A DNA stretch of 64,000 nt from Candidatus Thorarchaeota archaeon (GTDB lineage Archaea; Asgardarchaeota; Thorarchaeia; Thorarchaeales; Thorarchaeaceae). The stretch lies in contig RDOF01000001.1 in the NCBI GenBank assembly GCA_011365025.1, positions 186,001 to 250,000 on the forward strand. The letters run 5' to 3'. Both the position numbers and the translations under genes were made by a program. Of the stretch, positions 17,229 through 26,264 are shown piece after piece. A model generated the notes under the pieces. It worked only from the letters and a program-made list of their open reading frames with translations. It was not told the DNA's origin and searched no databases. Position 1 is the stretch's first letter. Each line of letters starts with the position of its first letter.

Positions 17229-18872
17229 TCACATAATCACTAGGTTATAGCTCCCTGGCTGCAAGGTCAGTCTGTAGTTATCACCGGGCAACGACACCCA
17301 GATTCCAACAGGTGCACCTCCAGTATAGGCTGCTGGTAATGTATCGAAATTGCTGAAAGTGAGGCTGGCAACGCGGTCAACCTTCAGGTTCAGGATGAAA
17401 GCATTGTGCTGAGAATCCCACTTCGCTTGGTATACCCAGATATCATCGTCGTCGGCCCCGCTGATGAAGGGGTAGTCCCAGAACTCCGCACTTCTTGGCT
17501 CGGCTAGCTCCTTGACAGAAACCGGCACAGTCGCCCAGAGATACCCAAAAGCAAGACTAGACTCGAGGAATGGCTCAAGAGCCTGAGTGTCCCAATGCAT
17601 TGCGTGGCCATCAGCCGACCAGAGTTTGTTGTAGGGCCGCCAGAGAAAGTTCATGATTCGGTCCCTAGTTGTCAGGTCATCCTGCTGCTGGGCTAATGCG
17701 ACAGCATATAGGTTTGCTAGGATGTCATAGGTCCCAAACCCAGAAGGGTTGTTGTAGGAGTCAATTATGTACATTTGGTCGCCTGAAATCTCTCTACCGT
17801 AGACCTCGAGAAACACTGGATAATCCTCAACTGTCTTCTCGGGTTGAGTGTATTCTAGGAATAGCATAGTCCAAGCAATTCCGTAGGCAGACACATACGG
17901 TCGGCCATCAGCAATGTAGGGGTCAAGTTGTGGCCCAGGAAACTGCTGCTGGACGTCAAGATTAGTATGGACATAGCCAGCAGGTTCCTGAACAAAGTAT
18001 CCATCAGTATAGAGACCATAGTTATCAGTCATTTCCTCTTCCATGAAATTCAGTCCGTAATCCCAGATTGGCATGAAATCAGTAGCGTACATGTTGTCAT
18101 AGAGCTCTGTAAAGAGAATGGGAACTGAGTTGCACTGGGTCCAGATCTCGTAGGGTTGACAGGGGATAAGCCCGCAGTCCCAAATGCCGCTTTCTTTTAC
18201 ATTGTTGAACCCATCCGTGGTGAGGGAGTTGTTCCAGTCCTGCATGTACCATGTGTACTCATCAAAGTACTCTCCCGTGTTGAAGCTCCGCTCATGTAAT
18301 AATTCCATGAGGGCATAATGTGCTGTCCACATGATGTTCGCCGGGCCTCGATAGCCACCGGTATAGACGTCATCCTCATTCGGGTTAGCGGCATCAGGAT
18401 AGTAGTATTGCGTCCAGTTTGCATAACCGATGCTTGGCCGTAGCCATTCCATCGATTCGATAGAGGTCAGACCATATTCAGCCTCGCTTGTGTTCATCTT
18501 GAGGATAATCTGGTCCAGAAGCCCGGAGTAGTAGTTAGTTCTGTATCCTGAGGTCACCTCAAACATTCTTGCTATGGAATAGGTCATGAAGGCCAACTGA
18601 TAGTGAACCAGCGAGTAGAGGTCCGGACGAATGAACCATCCCTCCCATTCGCCTAGCGGTTGAGCGAGCAGCTCCCATAGATAGTTGTAGACTGCAAGCT
18701 GCTCATGAGTGAGAGATGCGTAGTCTGCGAAGTTGAAGACCCGACCATTAACTACCTGAACGCTCGTTGATGTTGCCGGCCCAGGCAGGTTTGTAAAAGT
18801 CATTCCTCCGAGAACTAGCGTGATGATTATTACTGTTAGAATGAATTTGTTTGTCTTTGGCAAACCGGACAT
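17229..18872 (-). CDS. Exported linalool dehydratase/isomerase-like protein, copy 4
   Basis: 547 residues; ATG at 18872 with AAGGTG 5 nt upstream. Signal/anchor helix at residues 9-27. Signature segments: GPANIMWTAHYALM (H185), IPCQPYEIWTQCNS (C238, C247), LYDNMYAT and the C-terminal domain ending NLVIM. Two changes stand out against the other copies: the glutamate of the CEP motif is glutamine, and the position of the LDI aspartate is tryptophan (NYLW). This first gene of the array may have a different substrate or reaction. Confidence 0.75.
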   Translation of the reverse strand: MSGLPKTNKFILTVIIITLVLGGMTFTNLPGPATSTSVQVVNGRVFNFADYASLTHEQLAVYNYLWELLAQPLGEWEGWFIRPDLYSLVHYQLAFMTYSIARMFEVTSGYRTNYYSGLLDQIILKMNTSEAEYGLTSIESMEWLRPSIGYANWTQYYYPDAANPNEDDVYTGGYRGPANIMWTAHYALMELLHERSFNTGEYFDEYTWYMQDWNNSLTTDGFNNVKESGIWDCGLIPCQPYEIWTQCNSVPILFTELYDNMYATDFMPIWDYGLNFMEEEMTDNYGLYTDGYFVQEPAGYVHTNLDVQQQFPGPQLDPYIADGRPYVSAYGIAWTMLFLEYTQPEKTVEDYPVFLEVYGREISGDQMYIIDSYNNPSGFGTYDILANLYAVALAQQQDDLTTRDRIMNFLWRPYNKLWSADGHAMHWDTQALEPFLESSLAFGYLWATVPVSVKELAEPRSAEFWDYPFISGADDDDIWVYQAKWDSQHNAFILNLKVDRVASLTFSNFDTLPAAYTGGAPVGIWVSLPGDNYRLTLQPGSYNLVIM

Positions 18873-19185
18873 GCGAACACCTTCGAAACTTCGAGCATGG
18901 AGTTCTCTAGGGTATGACCAATCCGCGATATATACTTTCCAAGTAGAGGCTTGTTGGCAATCCGGTAGAAGACTGCTATCTCATTGAATTTCTCTAGTCA
19001 AGAATTCCTTTAGAGAGAGATGAGAATAGGTCAGTCTTGCTAAATCATACCCAAATGAGCTGAGAATTCAAAGGTTGGGTTTTGAGTCGCGAAAGATTAC
19101 TATTTATTGTATTTATTTGAGCCTAGACTTTATATTCTGGTTAGCTGGGCATGGGAATACCTCTTTCTTAAGGAGAGTTTGAAGA
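18873..19185. promoter_or_regulatory. Divergent promoter region upstream of the LDI array
   Basis: 313 nt without a gene. The minus strand has a good BRE/TATA candidate, GGAAAGTATATATCGC (18925-18940), about 55 nt before LDI copy 4. On the plus strand an AT-rich stretch around 19100-19125 (TATTTATTGTATTTATTT) and AAGGAGAG at 19170-19177 serve the small membrane protein gene. No other structure was recognised. Confidence 0.45.
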
Positions 19186-19416
19186 GTGAAAAAAGGAGTA
19201 GCAAAACCTCGATTCATTGGTCAATTGATTCTGGGTATTTTAGAAATGGTTGTGATATTTGCTGTAATATTGTACGTCCAAGAAATTGGCGGTTCATTGA
19301 TTACCGGAAGCGTATATGGCAATCTCATAACTTGGGGAGTCCTGGCGTTTGTAGTTGTCCATGGACTTTGGCGAATTATTGATAGCTACAATATGGTGCG
19401 CTATGGAGAAAAGTAG
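19186..19416 (+). CDS. Small two-helix membrane protein
   Basis: 76 residues with two hydrophobic segments (about 13-33 and 44-64) and charged ends (MKKGVAKPRF and YNMVRYGEK). GTG start with a strong AAGGAGAG Shine-Dalgarno 8 nt upstream, which makes it a real gene. No family recognised. It is divergent from the LDI array and may share its control region. Confidence 0.6.
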   Translation: MKKGVAKPRFIGQLILGILEMVVIFAVILYVQEIGGSLITGSVYGNLITWGVLAFVVVHGLWRIIDSYNMVRYGEK

Positions 19417-19535
19417 AGCCCAATTTGCCTGAAAATGATGGTGACGGTCATATTGGGTTGACTGTCACTCCATTTCAGGTGTAACAGGAAGTAGGATTGA
19501 TCTCATTGGTCAAATTGAACGATATTGGGTGCCTA

Positions 19536-20516
19536 CTACAACTTCTTGGTCATAGAGAATCCTTCGCGTGCCTTTTCGAAACCTAGGCGTTCAAGCATCG
19601 AGATTGTTCCTGTCCGGTCCATCCACGTCGTCATTCGGGCTGCAGTCAGACCTCTGATAGCGGATTCCATCCGAATAATCTTGGGTAATGCTTTCAGCAG
19701 CAATTCATTATCATCCCTGAGAAGTATTGGTGACGTCAATTGAATGCGGTCTTCAACTCGGGATTGATTTGCCTGAATATATCCGCGTGGTTCAGTTTCC
19801 CCATCTATATAGAACCCATAGGTGTGAATGTGCTGCCCTGCAACTTTGCTTGCAAAGACTCGTAGGAATCTTGATGGTATGTAGTTCCTGATGAAGCGCT
19901 CACGACTAGTAGCATCGAAAAAGGTTGTTGGATAGCAGTCGTCCAGCATGCGGTCGATATTCTGGTAAAATACGCGTCCAATCTCTTTCACAAACACGTC
20001 ATTGTCGGGGACTTCGAACTCCTTCTCCAATGGTGATTCAAGTCTGAAGTTGCCGTAGTGATACGCCTCAACGAATCCTTCAGATCTATAGAGGGGCAAG
20101 GCGCTGGCATTATCAGCCCTGACGGTAAGACGAACCTTGCTTTTGCCCAATTCGCGCGCCCGTCTTGCTGATAGTTCAAGGAGGGACCTGGCGAGCCCCT
20201 GCCTTCTATAGTCTGGGTGGGTCATGAGATTATTAATGAATACTTCATCCTTCTCAATGTTCAGACCGACCCCGCTTCCAATGACTCCATCCAACTCTGC
20301 TACATAGAATTCGAAGTTGACAGCCAAGATTCTTGTTAATAGCTTGTAAATAGGATTGTGAACCTTCTTCATTAGAGCCCTGTATTCACTCATGTTGACT
20401 CGGTCGTCCTCAACCGTGTCCCTGAACGACAGCTCTAGGAGAGTGATGAACTCCTCCATCTCGTCAGGCCGCAGTTCTCGAATGATTGTGCTGGTTTTCT
20501 TCTCTGTAATCCTCAT
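19536..20516 (-). CDS. GNAT-family N-acetyltransferase
   Basis: 326 residues. The N-terminal half is a GNAT domain: INNLMTHPDYRRQGLARSLL near residues 91-110 contains the acetyl-CoA loop (R-R-Q-G-L-A), followed by LTVRADNASALPLYRSEGF. The C-terminal half (about 170-326) is a second, degenerate domain with a late RGLTAARMTTWMDRTGTISMLERLGF segment, so this is probably a tandem-GNAT protein. Substrate unknown. Confidence 0.8.
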   Translation of the reverse strand: MRITEKKTSTIIRELRPDEMEEFITLLELSFRDTVEDDRVNMSEYRALMKKVHNPIYKLLTRILAVNFEFYVAELDGVIGSGVGLNIEKDEVFINNLMTHPDYRRQGLARSLLELSARRARELGKSKVRLTVRADNASALPLYRSEGFVEAYHYGNFRLESPLEKEFEVPDNDVFVKEIGRVFYQNIDRMLDDCYPTTFFDATSRERFIRNYIPSRFLRVFASKVAGQHIHTYGFYIDGETEPRGYIQANQSRVEDRIQLTSPILLRDDNELLLKALPKIIRMESAIRGLTAARMTTWMDRTGTISMLERLGFEKAREGFSMTKKL

Positions 20517-20622
20517 GGTTATTCACACTGACATAAAGACTGGTCACTGCGTATCACAATATTGAGAAGAAGTGGCCAAGAATGTGGTCACCAAGAGTTT
20601 TTCTCGGATTTTCAATGTTGGC

Positions 20623-20931
20623 TCAGTTTTGCATTTGTGTTCTACATGCATGATTATAGAGTTTAACTATCTCGGCTTTTGTTACAGGACTAGTGAGAAA
20701 AGCTTCTCCCACACTCACCCTAGGAAGGGGTTTTCCATTCAGTTTTTCTCTCATTCTTTCAATTATGCTTAGGCGATTCGTATCAACAAGCTCCAAGGGC
20801 ACTCCAAGTTCATCTGAAGCCTGTTGAGCTGAGAACACCAATGGCAGTACTTCTGAAGGAATCTCCTCCCTACTCTCGCTGTCTTTCTTTACTCCCAATC
20901 TCTTGTCACATGAGTGACAAACAGGTGCCAT
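20623..20931 (-). CDS. Small protein with N-terminal CxxC, unknown function
   Basis: From the ATG at 20931 (GAAGGG just upstream) the protein has 102 residues: MAPVCHSCDKRLGVKK, then a mostly helical body rich in charged residues. The single CxxC could be half of a zinc site. An in-frame start at 21003 would add 24 residues. No family recognised. Confidence 0.45.
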   Translation of the reverse strand: MAPVCHSCDKRLGVKKDSESREEIPSEVLPLVFSAQQASDELGVPLELVDTNRLSIIERMREKLNGKPLPRVSVGEAFLTSPVTKAEIVKLYNHACRTQMQN

Positions 20932-21318
20932 CCCTTCTCGCCCCCTAAACCCACCAGTAGTTCTGGATGAAAAGAGAACACGAATATAGCAATCGTTGAA
21001 CAAGATGCAGACCTCCAGTAACCCAGCAGGGCTAACTCGAAAATAAGGGCTGATTTCAGCGCCGTTTATTGCGAAAAACGGAAATGTTTTGGAAAGATCT
21101 CAAGTCATCCAATCCGTGGATTAGAGGGCTAATAACATCGCTCTGCTCTCAGAATGTTTAAGAACATTGAAGCATGTGCCGAAGACCGGAATCAAGTTAT
21201 TTCTTGGAGAATTGAATCCAAACAGCAATTTTGGGATGCAACAACTACTGAATTATTGTGGCACCAGCCTTCTGGTATCACAAAGATGAATCAGGTCTAT
21301 TCATTGGAGAGATAGCAG
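20932..21318. other. Intergenic region, no gene recognised
   Basis: About 390 nt between the CxxC protein gene and the amidohydrolase. I see no tRNA, repeat array or convincing small gene. GGAG at 21307-21310 is the Shine-Dalgarno of the amidohydrolase gene. Confidence 0.4.
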
Positions 21319-22962
21319 ATGTCTAAGATTGACCTTCTAATCCGGAACGGGACTGTAGTAGATGGTTCGGGTGGTATACCATTTCGAGCTGATGTAGGTG
21401 TAAATAAGGGGCGAATTTCTTGCATCGGGTCGGATTGCATTAATGATGCAGAGGTTGTCCTTAATGCAGAAGGACTGACTGTCTGTCCGGGATTCATTGA
21501 CATGCACAGTCATTCTGACACAAGTGTGCAGTTTGACAATAGACTGGAGTCGATGATACAGCAGGGAGTGACAACATCGGTCATTGGAAACTGTGGATCT
21601 TCCCTCGCGCCCATCAATGATGTCACACTTGAACTAATGCGTCAGGAGCTGGATGTCTTTTCGCCTCCCGGTCGTAAACTGAAGATTACCTGGCGTAGTT
21701 TTGGGGAGTACTTGGAGAATCTAGAGAGAATCAGGATACCACTAAACATGGCCCCACTTGTTGGCTTTTCGGCGATTAGACTTGCTGCAGGTCCAGCATA
21801 TGAAAATCGGAGCCCCACAAAGAGTGAACTTGCCAATATGAAAGCCTCTGTTGCCGAGGCAATGGAAACCGGAGCCTTTGGAATGAGTACAGGACTATTT
21901 TATCCCCCACAATCATATGCCTCAACCAACGAAGTCGTCGAATTGGCAAAGATTGTGGCGAAGTACAATGGGTTATACTTCTCCCATATTAGAAACGAGG
22001 GCGCCGAAGTAGTTCAGGCAGTTAGCGAACTCATTCAGATTGTGGAGAAATCTGGTTGTAGAGGAGGACAAATTGCACACCATAAGATTGCTGGGCAATC
22101 ATATTGGGGGACAAGCAGAGATACGCTCAAGCTAATTGAAGAAGCGAATAGTCGAGGGCTTCACATTAGGTGCGATCAGTACCCATACAATCGCGGAATG
22201 ACGTCGCTAGTCTCATTGCTTCCCCCATGGGTTCATGAAGGAGGAATGGAGAGCATTCTTGATCACTTGGAAATCCGTGAGTCGCAGAAGAGAATAATGA
22301 GAGATGTTGAAGCCGGGGTTTCCGGGTGGGAGAATATAATCAAAGAAGTTGGATGGCAGAATATCTACATAGCATCGGTCAAGACTGAGAAATGGAGAGA
22401 AGTTCAGGGAAGGAGCCTACTGCAAATAGCAGATGAATATGGTTATCCTGACGTATTTCTACTGCTCTTTGAGATACTTCTTGATGAAGAAGGAGAAGCA
22501 ACTATGACCATTGAGAGTATGGACGAGGGTGACATTAAACGCATAATGAAGAGCAAGTATACCATGATAGGCACGGATGGATGGGGAATCTCGGCAACAG
22601 GACCTTATAGCTATACGAAGCCTCATCCTAGGTCCTATGGGACATATCCCCGCGTCCTAGGGAAGTATGTTAGGGATGAAGGAGTACTGACCTTGGAGGA
22701 AGCCATATGGAAAATGACCGGGTTTCCTGCTGAAACGCTCAAACTTGGGGATCGAGGTCTGATACGAGAAGGGTTCTGTGCGGATATTATCATATTCGAT
22801 TCGAATAGAATACAAGACAAAGCCACATTCATCGAACCTCATCAGTTCCCAGAAGGAATCCACCAAGTAATTGTCAACGGCGAAATTGTGGTGGATGACT
22901 CCGAGCAGCTGGAAGTCTTCCCAGGAAGAGTTCTCAGAGGAGTGACATCTTCTCCTAACTAG
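21319..22962 (+). CDS. N-acyl-D-amino-acid deacylase family amidohydrolase
   Basis: 547 residues, the usual length of D-aminoacylases, which hydrolyse N-acyl-D-amino acids to the free D-amino acid. Metal-site and family motifs are all present: DMHSHSDTS (near 62-70), GNCGSS with the bridging cysteine (near 93-98), STGLFYPP, FSHIRNEG, IAHHKIAG and the late catalytic aspartate in GTDGWG. ATG at 21319 with GGAG 8 nt upstream. Its 3' end overlaps the convergent class III aminotransferase gene by 8 nt; both could belong to D-amino acid metabolism. Related dihydropyrimidinase-like activities cannot be excluded. Confidence 0.82.
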   Translation: MSKIDLLIRNGTVVDGSGGIPFRADVGVNKGRISCIGSDCINDAEVVLNAEGLTVCPGFIDMHSHSDTSVQFDNRLESMIQQGVTTSVIGNCGSSLAPINDVTLELMRQELDVFSPPGRKLKITWRSFGEYLENLERIRIPLNMAPLVGFSAIRLAAGPAYENRSPTKSELANMKASVAEAMETGAFGMSTGLFYPPQSYASTNEVVELAKIVAKYNGLYFSHIRNEGAEVVQAVSELIQIVEKSGCRGGQIAHHKIAGQSYWGTSRDTLKLIEEANSRGLHIRCDQYPYNRGMTSLVSLLPPWVHEGGMESILDHLEIRESQKRIMRDVEAGVSGWENIIKEVGWQNIYIASVKTEKWREVQGRSLLQIADEYGYPDVFLLLFEILLDEEGEATMTIESMDEGDIKRIMKSKYTMIGTDGWGISATGPYSYTKPHPRSYGTYPRVLGKYVRDEGVLTLEEAIWKMTGFPAETLKLGDRGLIREGFCADIIIFDSNRIQDKATFIEPHQFPEGIHQVIVNGEIVVDDSEQLEVFPGRVLRGVTSSPN

Positions 22963-24382
22963 GACTAACGCAGGGTTCTGTGACGGGAAACTTGGTATCC
23001 TTATTGGCAGCTTCAACTTCTCTTACAGATTCCGTGAATATGTCTAGCCCGGCTTCTGCTAACTCCTTCGTGATCACAAGTGGTGGCATGAACCTAACAA
23101 CATTGGAGAAATGACCTCCAATCTCAACGATCAGACCCTTCTGGTAGCACGCTGTCCGGACCTCTTTTGCAAATTCAGTCCACGGCCTCTTGCTCTTCTT
23201 GTCCTTCACGAATTCGACTCCCAACATCAATCCTTTTCCACGAGTATCTCCAATGAACTTGTATTCGTCCTGTAGTTCCCTAAGCCTTGGAAGAAAGACG
23301 TCTTCGCCAAGTCTTGCAGCATAGTTCCATAGCTTGTGCTTCTTGATGAATCTCAATGTTGCAACCCCAGCTGCAACAGCGACGACATTCCCTCTGAAAG
23401 TTCCTACATGTGCACCCTTCTCCCACGTATCCAGCTTCTCATCGAAGACCAATGCAGACAATGGAAGACCGCCCCCAATTCCCTTCGAGATTGTCATTAT
23501 GTCAGGAGTAATTCCTGAATGCTGACATGCCCACATCTTACCCGTTCTAGACATGCCTGCTTGAATTTCGTCCACTATGAGAGGCACACAGTACTCCCTT
23601 GAGATTCTCTTGACCTCTCGTAGGTATTCATCAGGCGCCGGAAGCGACCCTCCTTCTCCTTGAACAGCCTCTATGATTATAGCCGCAGGAGCAACAACTC
23701 CGGACTTGGGGTCTTCTAAGACATGCTCAAGGTACTTGGCACATTCAATGCCACATTCTGGGTACTCCCTTCCAAAAGCGCACCTGTAGCAATATGCATA
23801 GGGCACAAAATGAACCTCAGGTATCATTGGCATCAAGTCACGCTTCAAGGACTTGTTCGCTGTCAAGGTTATCGCACCGGCAGTCATCCCATGGTATGCT
23901 CCTTCAAATGAGATCATTCCAATGCGACCTGTATTGAACTTGGCCAGCTTCATGGCAGACTCAACCGCATCCGAACCTGTCGGAGCCACAAAGAGAAGCT
24001 TGGCAACATCCCTCAGTCTCGCGGGAAGGAGGGAGAGGAGTTCATCCTCGAGTTCCATCCTAATGGGTGTGGGGAAGTCCAGATTATGAGTTAATATTCC
24101 CATTTGCTTCCTTGCCGCTTCGACTACTTCAGGGTTACAGTGTCCTACATTTACTACTCCTGCCCCTGCAAAGAAATCGATGTAGATATTCCCGTCAACA
24201 TCCTTGAGAGTTGCGCCCTTCCCTTCCGCAAAAGCCACTGGAATTGCCTTTGGATACGAAACTGCTGCGCTTTCAATGGCTTCTTGCCTTTGTAGCATTT
24301 CTCTTGACCGAGGACCAGGTGGTTTTTCAAGAATAACTGCTGAATCGGAGAGGTGCAGGGCTCCGAATTTATCATCTGACAT
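22955..24382 (-). CDS. Class III PLP-dependent aminotransferase or amino-acid racemase
   Basis: 475 residues. PLP site: TGSDAVESAMKLAK, the aspartate in LIVDEIQAG, and the Schiff-base lysine in TISKGIGGGLP. Residues near 200-220 (YCYRCAFG...YPECGIEC) hold a four-cysteine insertion that I associate with archaeal GABA-aminotransferase-like enzymes, some of which are broad-specificity amino-acid racemases in Thermococcales. Either 4-aminobutyrate/ornithine transamination or racemisation is possible. The convergent neighbour is a D-aminoacylase-type gene, which makes the racemase reading attractive but does not prove it. Confidence 0.85.
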   Translation of the reverse strand: MSDDKFGALHLSDSAVILEKPPGPRSREMLQRQEAIESAAVSYPKAIPVAFAEGKGATLKDVDGNIYIDFFAGAGVVNVGHCNPEVVEAARKQMGILTHNLDFPTPIRMELEDELLSLLPARLRDVAKLLFVAPTGSDAVESAMKLAKFNTGRIGMISFEGAYHGMTAGAITLTANKSLKRDLMPMIPEVHFVPYAYCYRCAFGREYPECGIECAKYLEHVLEDPKSGVVAPAAIIIEAVQGEGGSLPAPDEYLREVKRISREYCVPLIVDEIQAGMSRTGKMWACQHSGITPDIMTISKGIGGGLPLSALVFDEKLDTWEKGAHVGTFRGNVVAVAAGVATLRFIKKHKLWNYAARLGEDVFLPRLRELQDEYKFIGDTRGKGLMLGVEFVKDKKSKRPWTEFAKEVRTACYQKGLIVEIGGHFSNVVRFMPPLVITKELAEAGLDIFTESVREVEAANKDTKFPVTEPCVSPS

Positions 24383-24580
24383 TTTATCTGAGCCTCCACA
24401 AGAAACAGAATCAACTTCCGGGTATCTGGGGCTTTGTTTGTGATTCCCTAGTGCCCCGATTATCTCAAATCATGCAATAGCAAATTCGCCTATAACCATT
24501 ATCAAAGATATGAGAAGGATCGGGATTGTTAGAAGTACACAGCAATAATCTGAAGCGTTTATGGTCTAGAATCAGGCAAA

Positions 24581-25384
24581 ATGGTGGGTGAAACATCAAA
24601 TTATACATCTACCGACATATGTCGGGAGAGTTCATATATCACTATGGAAGAAGAGCAAGGTATGCCACTATTCGAAGTCGTATTCAGAGCATTTTATGAT
24701 AATCCCTTCAGCAAAGTCACAGAGAGAAATCCCTCAGTGCAGCTGTACCAATGGTGCAATGACAAACACGATGTTATTGAACTAGTATTGCAGAAGCCAG
24801 AGGATTATGATCAGGTGCGCAAGGAGTTCAAGAAATCAGTTGAGATAGTTGATGAGATAGATAATGGTTCGAATATACATGTCATCACCAGAATGTGTGC
24901 ATGTGGTGGAGCTGGCACGGTGACCAGCTATCTTAATGATCCTAGTATTCTTGTGATACCGCCTGTTGCCTATGAAAAGGGGTGGGAGTACTTCAGACTG
25001 ATTGCCTTCAGGCATGAAGGAATTACGAAGTTACTTAACAATCTGCGAGAGGCTGGTTTCAAAGTTGAGATTCTTAGAAAAATCCCCTTTGACGGATACA
25101 TAGCGAGTTCGTTGACTCTATCAACTGATACCCTATTCTCAGGACTTACAGAGAAACAGATGGATGCGCTTCTCACGGCTTATGCACAAGGCTACTTCAG
25201 ATTTCCAAGAGGGTCTGACCTTCAGACCATTGCATCTAAGGAGAAGATAGGAAGAACTACCTTCTTAGAGCATCTCAAGAAGGCCGAGAACAAGATTATC
25301 ACAGCACTCATCCCGCACATTCAGCTATTCAGGAAGATACCTCAGGAACGAAAAGACAGCATACGTCTTATTCACAGCACTTGA
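24581..25384 (+). CDS. HTH-10 (bacterio-opsin-activator-type) transcription regulator
   Basis: Up to 267 residues. The C-terminal 70 residues carry the HTH_10 signature: LTEKQMDALLTAYAQGYFRF, then ASKEKIGRTTFLEHLKKAENKI. The N-terminal two thirds form an unrecognised sensor-like region with a CACGG motif near 107-111. The true start could be ATG at 24581, 24644 or 24662; MPLFEVVFRAF at 24662 looks like a natural beginning. Target genes unknown. Confidence 0.75.
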   Translation: MVGETSNYTSTDICRESSYITMEEEQGMPLFEVVFRAFYDNPFSKVTERNPSVQLYQWCNDKHDVIELVLQKPEDYDQVRKEFKKSVEIVDEIDNGSNIHVITRMCACGGAGTVTSYLNDPSILVIPPVAYEKGWEYFRLIAFRHEGITKLLNNLREAGFKVEILRKIPFDGYIASSLTLSTDTLFSGLTEKQMDALLTAYAQGYFRFPRGSDLQTIASKEKIGRTTFLEHLKKAENKIITALIPHIQLFRKIPQERKDSIRLIHST

Positions 25385-25460
25385 GAGTCGATCCTTCGAG
25401 GATGTAATCTTTACATTTGTCTAGCATAGACTTCCGCAACTGCTGTACTGCAAGTTTCTT

Positions 25461-25802
25461 CTAGAGTGATCTCCTAATCTCCTCAAGCCGTGCAGTGGCT
25501 TCTGGCTCATCTGATAGGAAACGCTCAATCTTCTCACATAGATAATCGTCGCAGTGGGCACATGTTTCCACTCCTCGCTCTATGGCACAAGGGCGGACCT
25601 GACATATGCTCCGGCACCATCCAGAAATCCTTGAGGACAGACATCCGTCGCACTCGATATCTTGTGTGGTGAACTCCTTGTTGAATTGTTGATTCCAACG
25701 TTCAGCGATCCGCTTCTTCTGCTCCAGATTTTCGGTCCGAGTTGCCTTGAATGCGTCACAGGCGGTGCAGTCCAATCCGCAGTAGGCGATGATTTCAGTC
25801 AT
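25461..25802 (-). CDS. DUF3795 cysteine-rich protein
   Basis: 113 residues with the DUF3795 pattern: IAYCGLDCTACDAF at the N-terminus, then CDGCLS, CRSICQVRPCAIERGVETCAHCDDYLC. The twelve cysteines probably bind zinc or an Fe-S cluster. Function unknown; common as a solitary gene in anaerobic archaea and bacteria. Confidence 0.85.
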   Translation of the reverse strand: MTEIIAYCGLDCTACDAFKATRTENLEQKKRIAERWNQQFNKEFTTQDIECDGCLSSRISGWCRSICQVRPCAIERGVETCAHCDDYLCEKIERFLSDEPEATARLEEIRRSL

Positions 25803-25824
25803 AGTTGTGTTTCACCTTCTTGTT

Positions 25825-26037
25825 TTATCTGATGAAGGACATTCTGTGCACTGCAGCCATGGCGAGAGTTTTTCTATGTTCTAATTGGCGCAAAGCCTTC
25901 TCAGACTCAAGGTGCCTGCGGAGCTTGGCAGATTCCTCATCATAAACCTCTGAATCCACGGAGGCGGTTCTCCTAGTCTTGATTGATTCCATTGTTTCTG
26001 TATGAACGCATGTGTGCTGTCTTTGTGAACATTCCAT
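25825..26037 (-). CDS. Possible small charged protein
   Basis: From the ATG at 26037 the 70-residue frame reads MECSQRQHTC, then a charged helical part (AKLRRHLESEKALRQLEHRK) that looks like real coding sequence. A longer in-frame start at 26169 is less likely. No family recognised, and it could be a chance reading frame. Confidence 0.3.
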   Translation of the reverse strand: MECSQRQHTCVHTETMESIKTRRTASVDSEVYDEESAKLRRHLESEKALRQLEHRKTLAMAAVHRMSFIR

Positions 26038-26264
26038 TCTTATCACCAAGAGATAGATGTAGAGAACTGGCATAACTCTTGTACCGACACTTGACGGGGG
26101 ATTCATCCGGTGTCTATGGAGAAACATGCAGGGAGGATGCAACTGTAAGTGACTTCGAAGAATAATCAATTATAGAACGCCAGATTTGATTTTGGCAAAT
26201 CAAGGGATGCAAGAGGCATGAACTTCCTTAGAGAGAAACGGTCTTCACTCACTCCACCAAATGA

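Noticed and set aside
12341..18424. Several open frames of 60-98 codons on both strands inside the LDI-like genes
   Set aside because: They lie wholly within the strongly conserved LDI-like genes, have no family resemblance and no ribosome binding sites; they are frame shadows.
6210..18872. A single operon from LDI copy 4 down to isopentenyl phosphate kinase
   Set aside because: Each LDI unit has its own TATA-like element, hairpins occur at 14190-14221 and 7961-7984, and the peroxiredoxin/PerR pair interrupts the array; separate transcripts are more likely.
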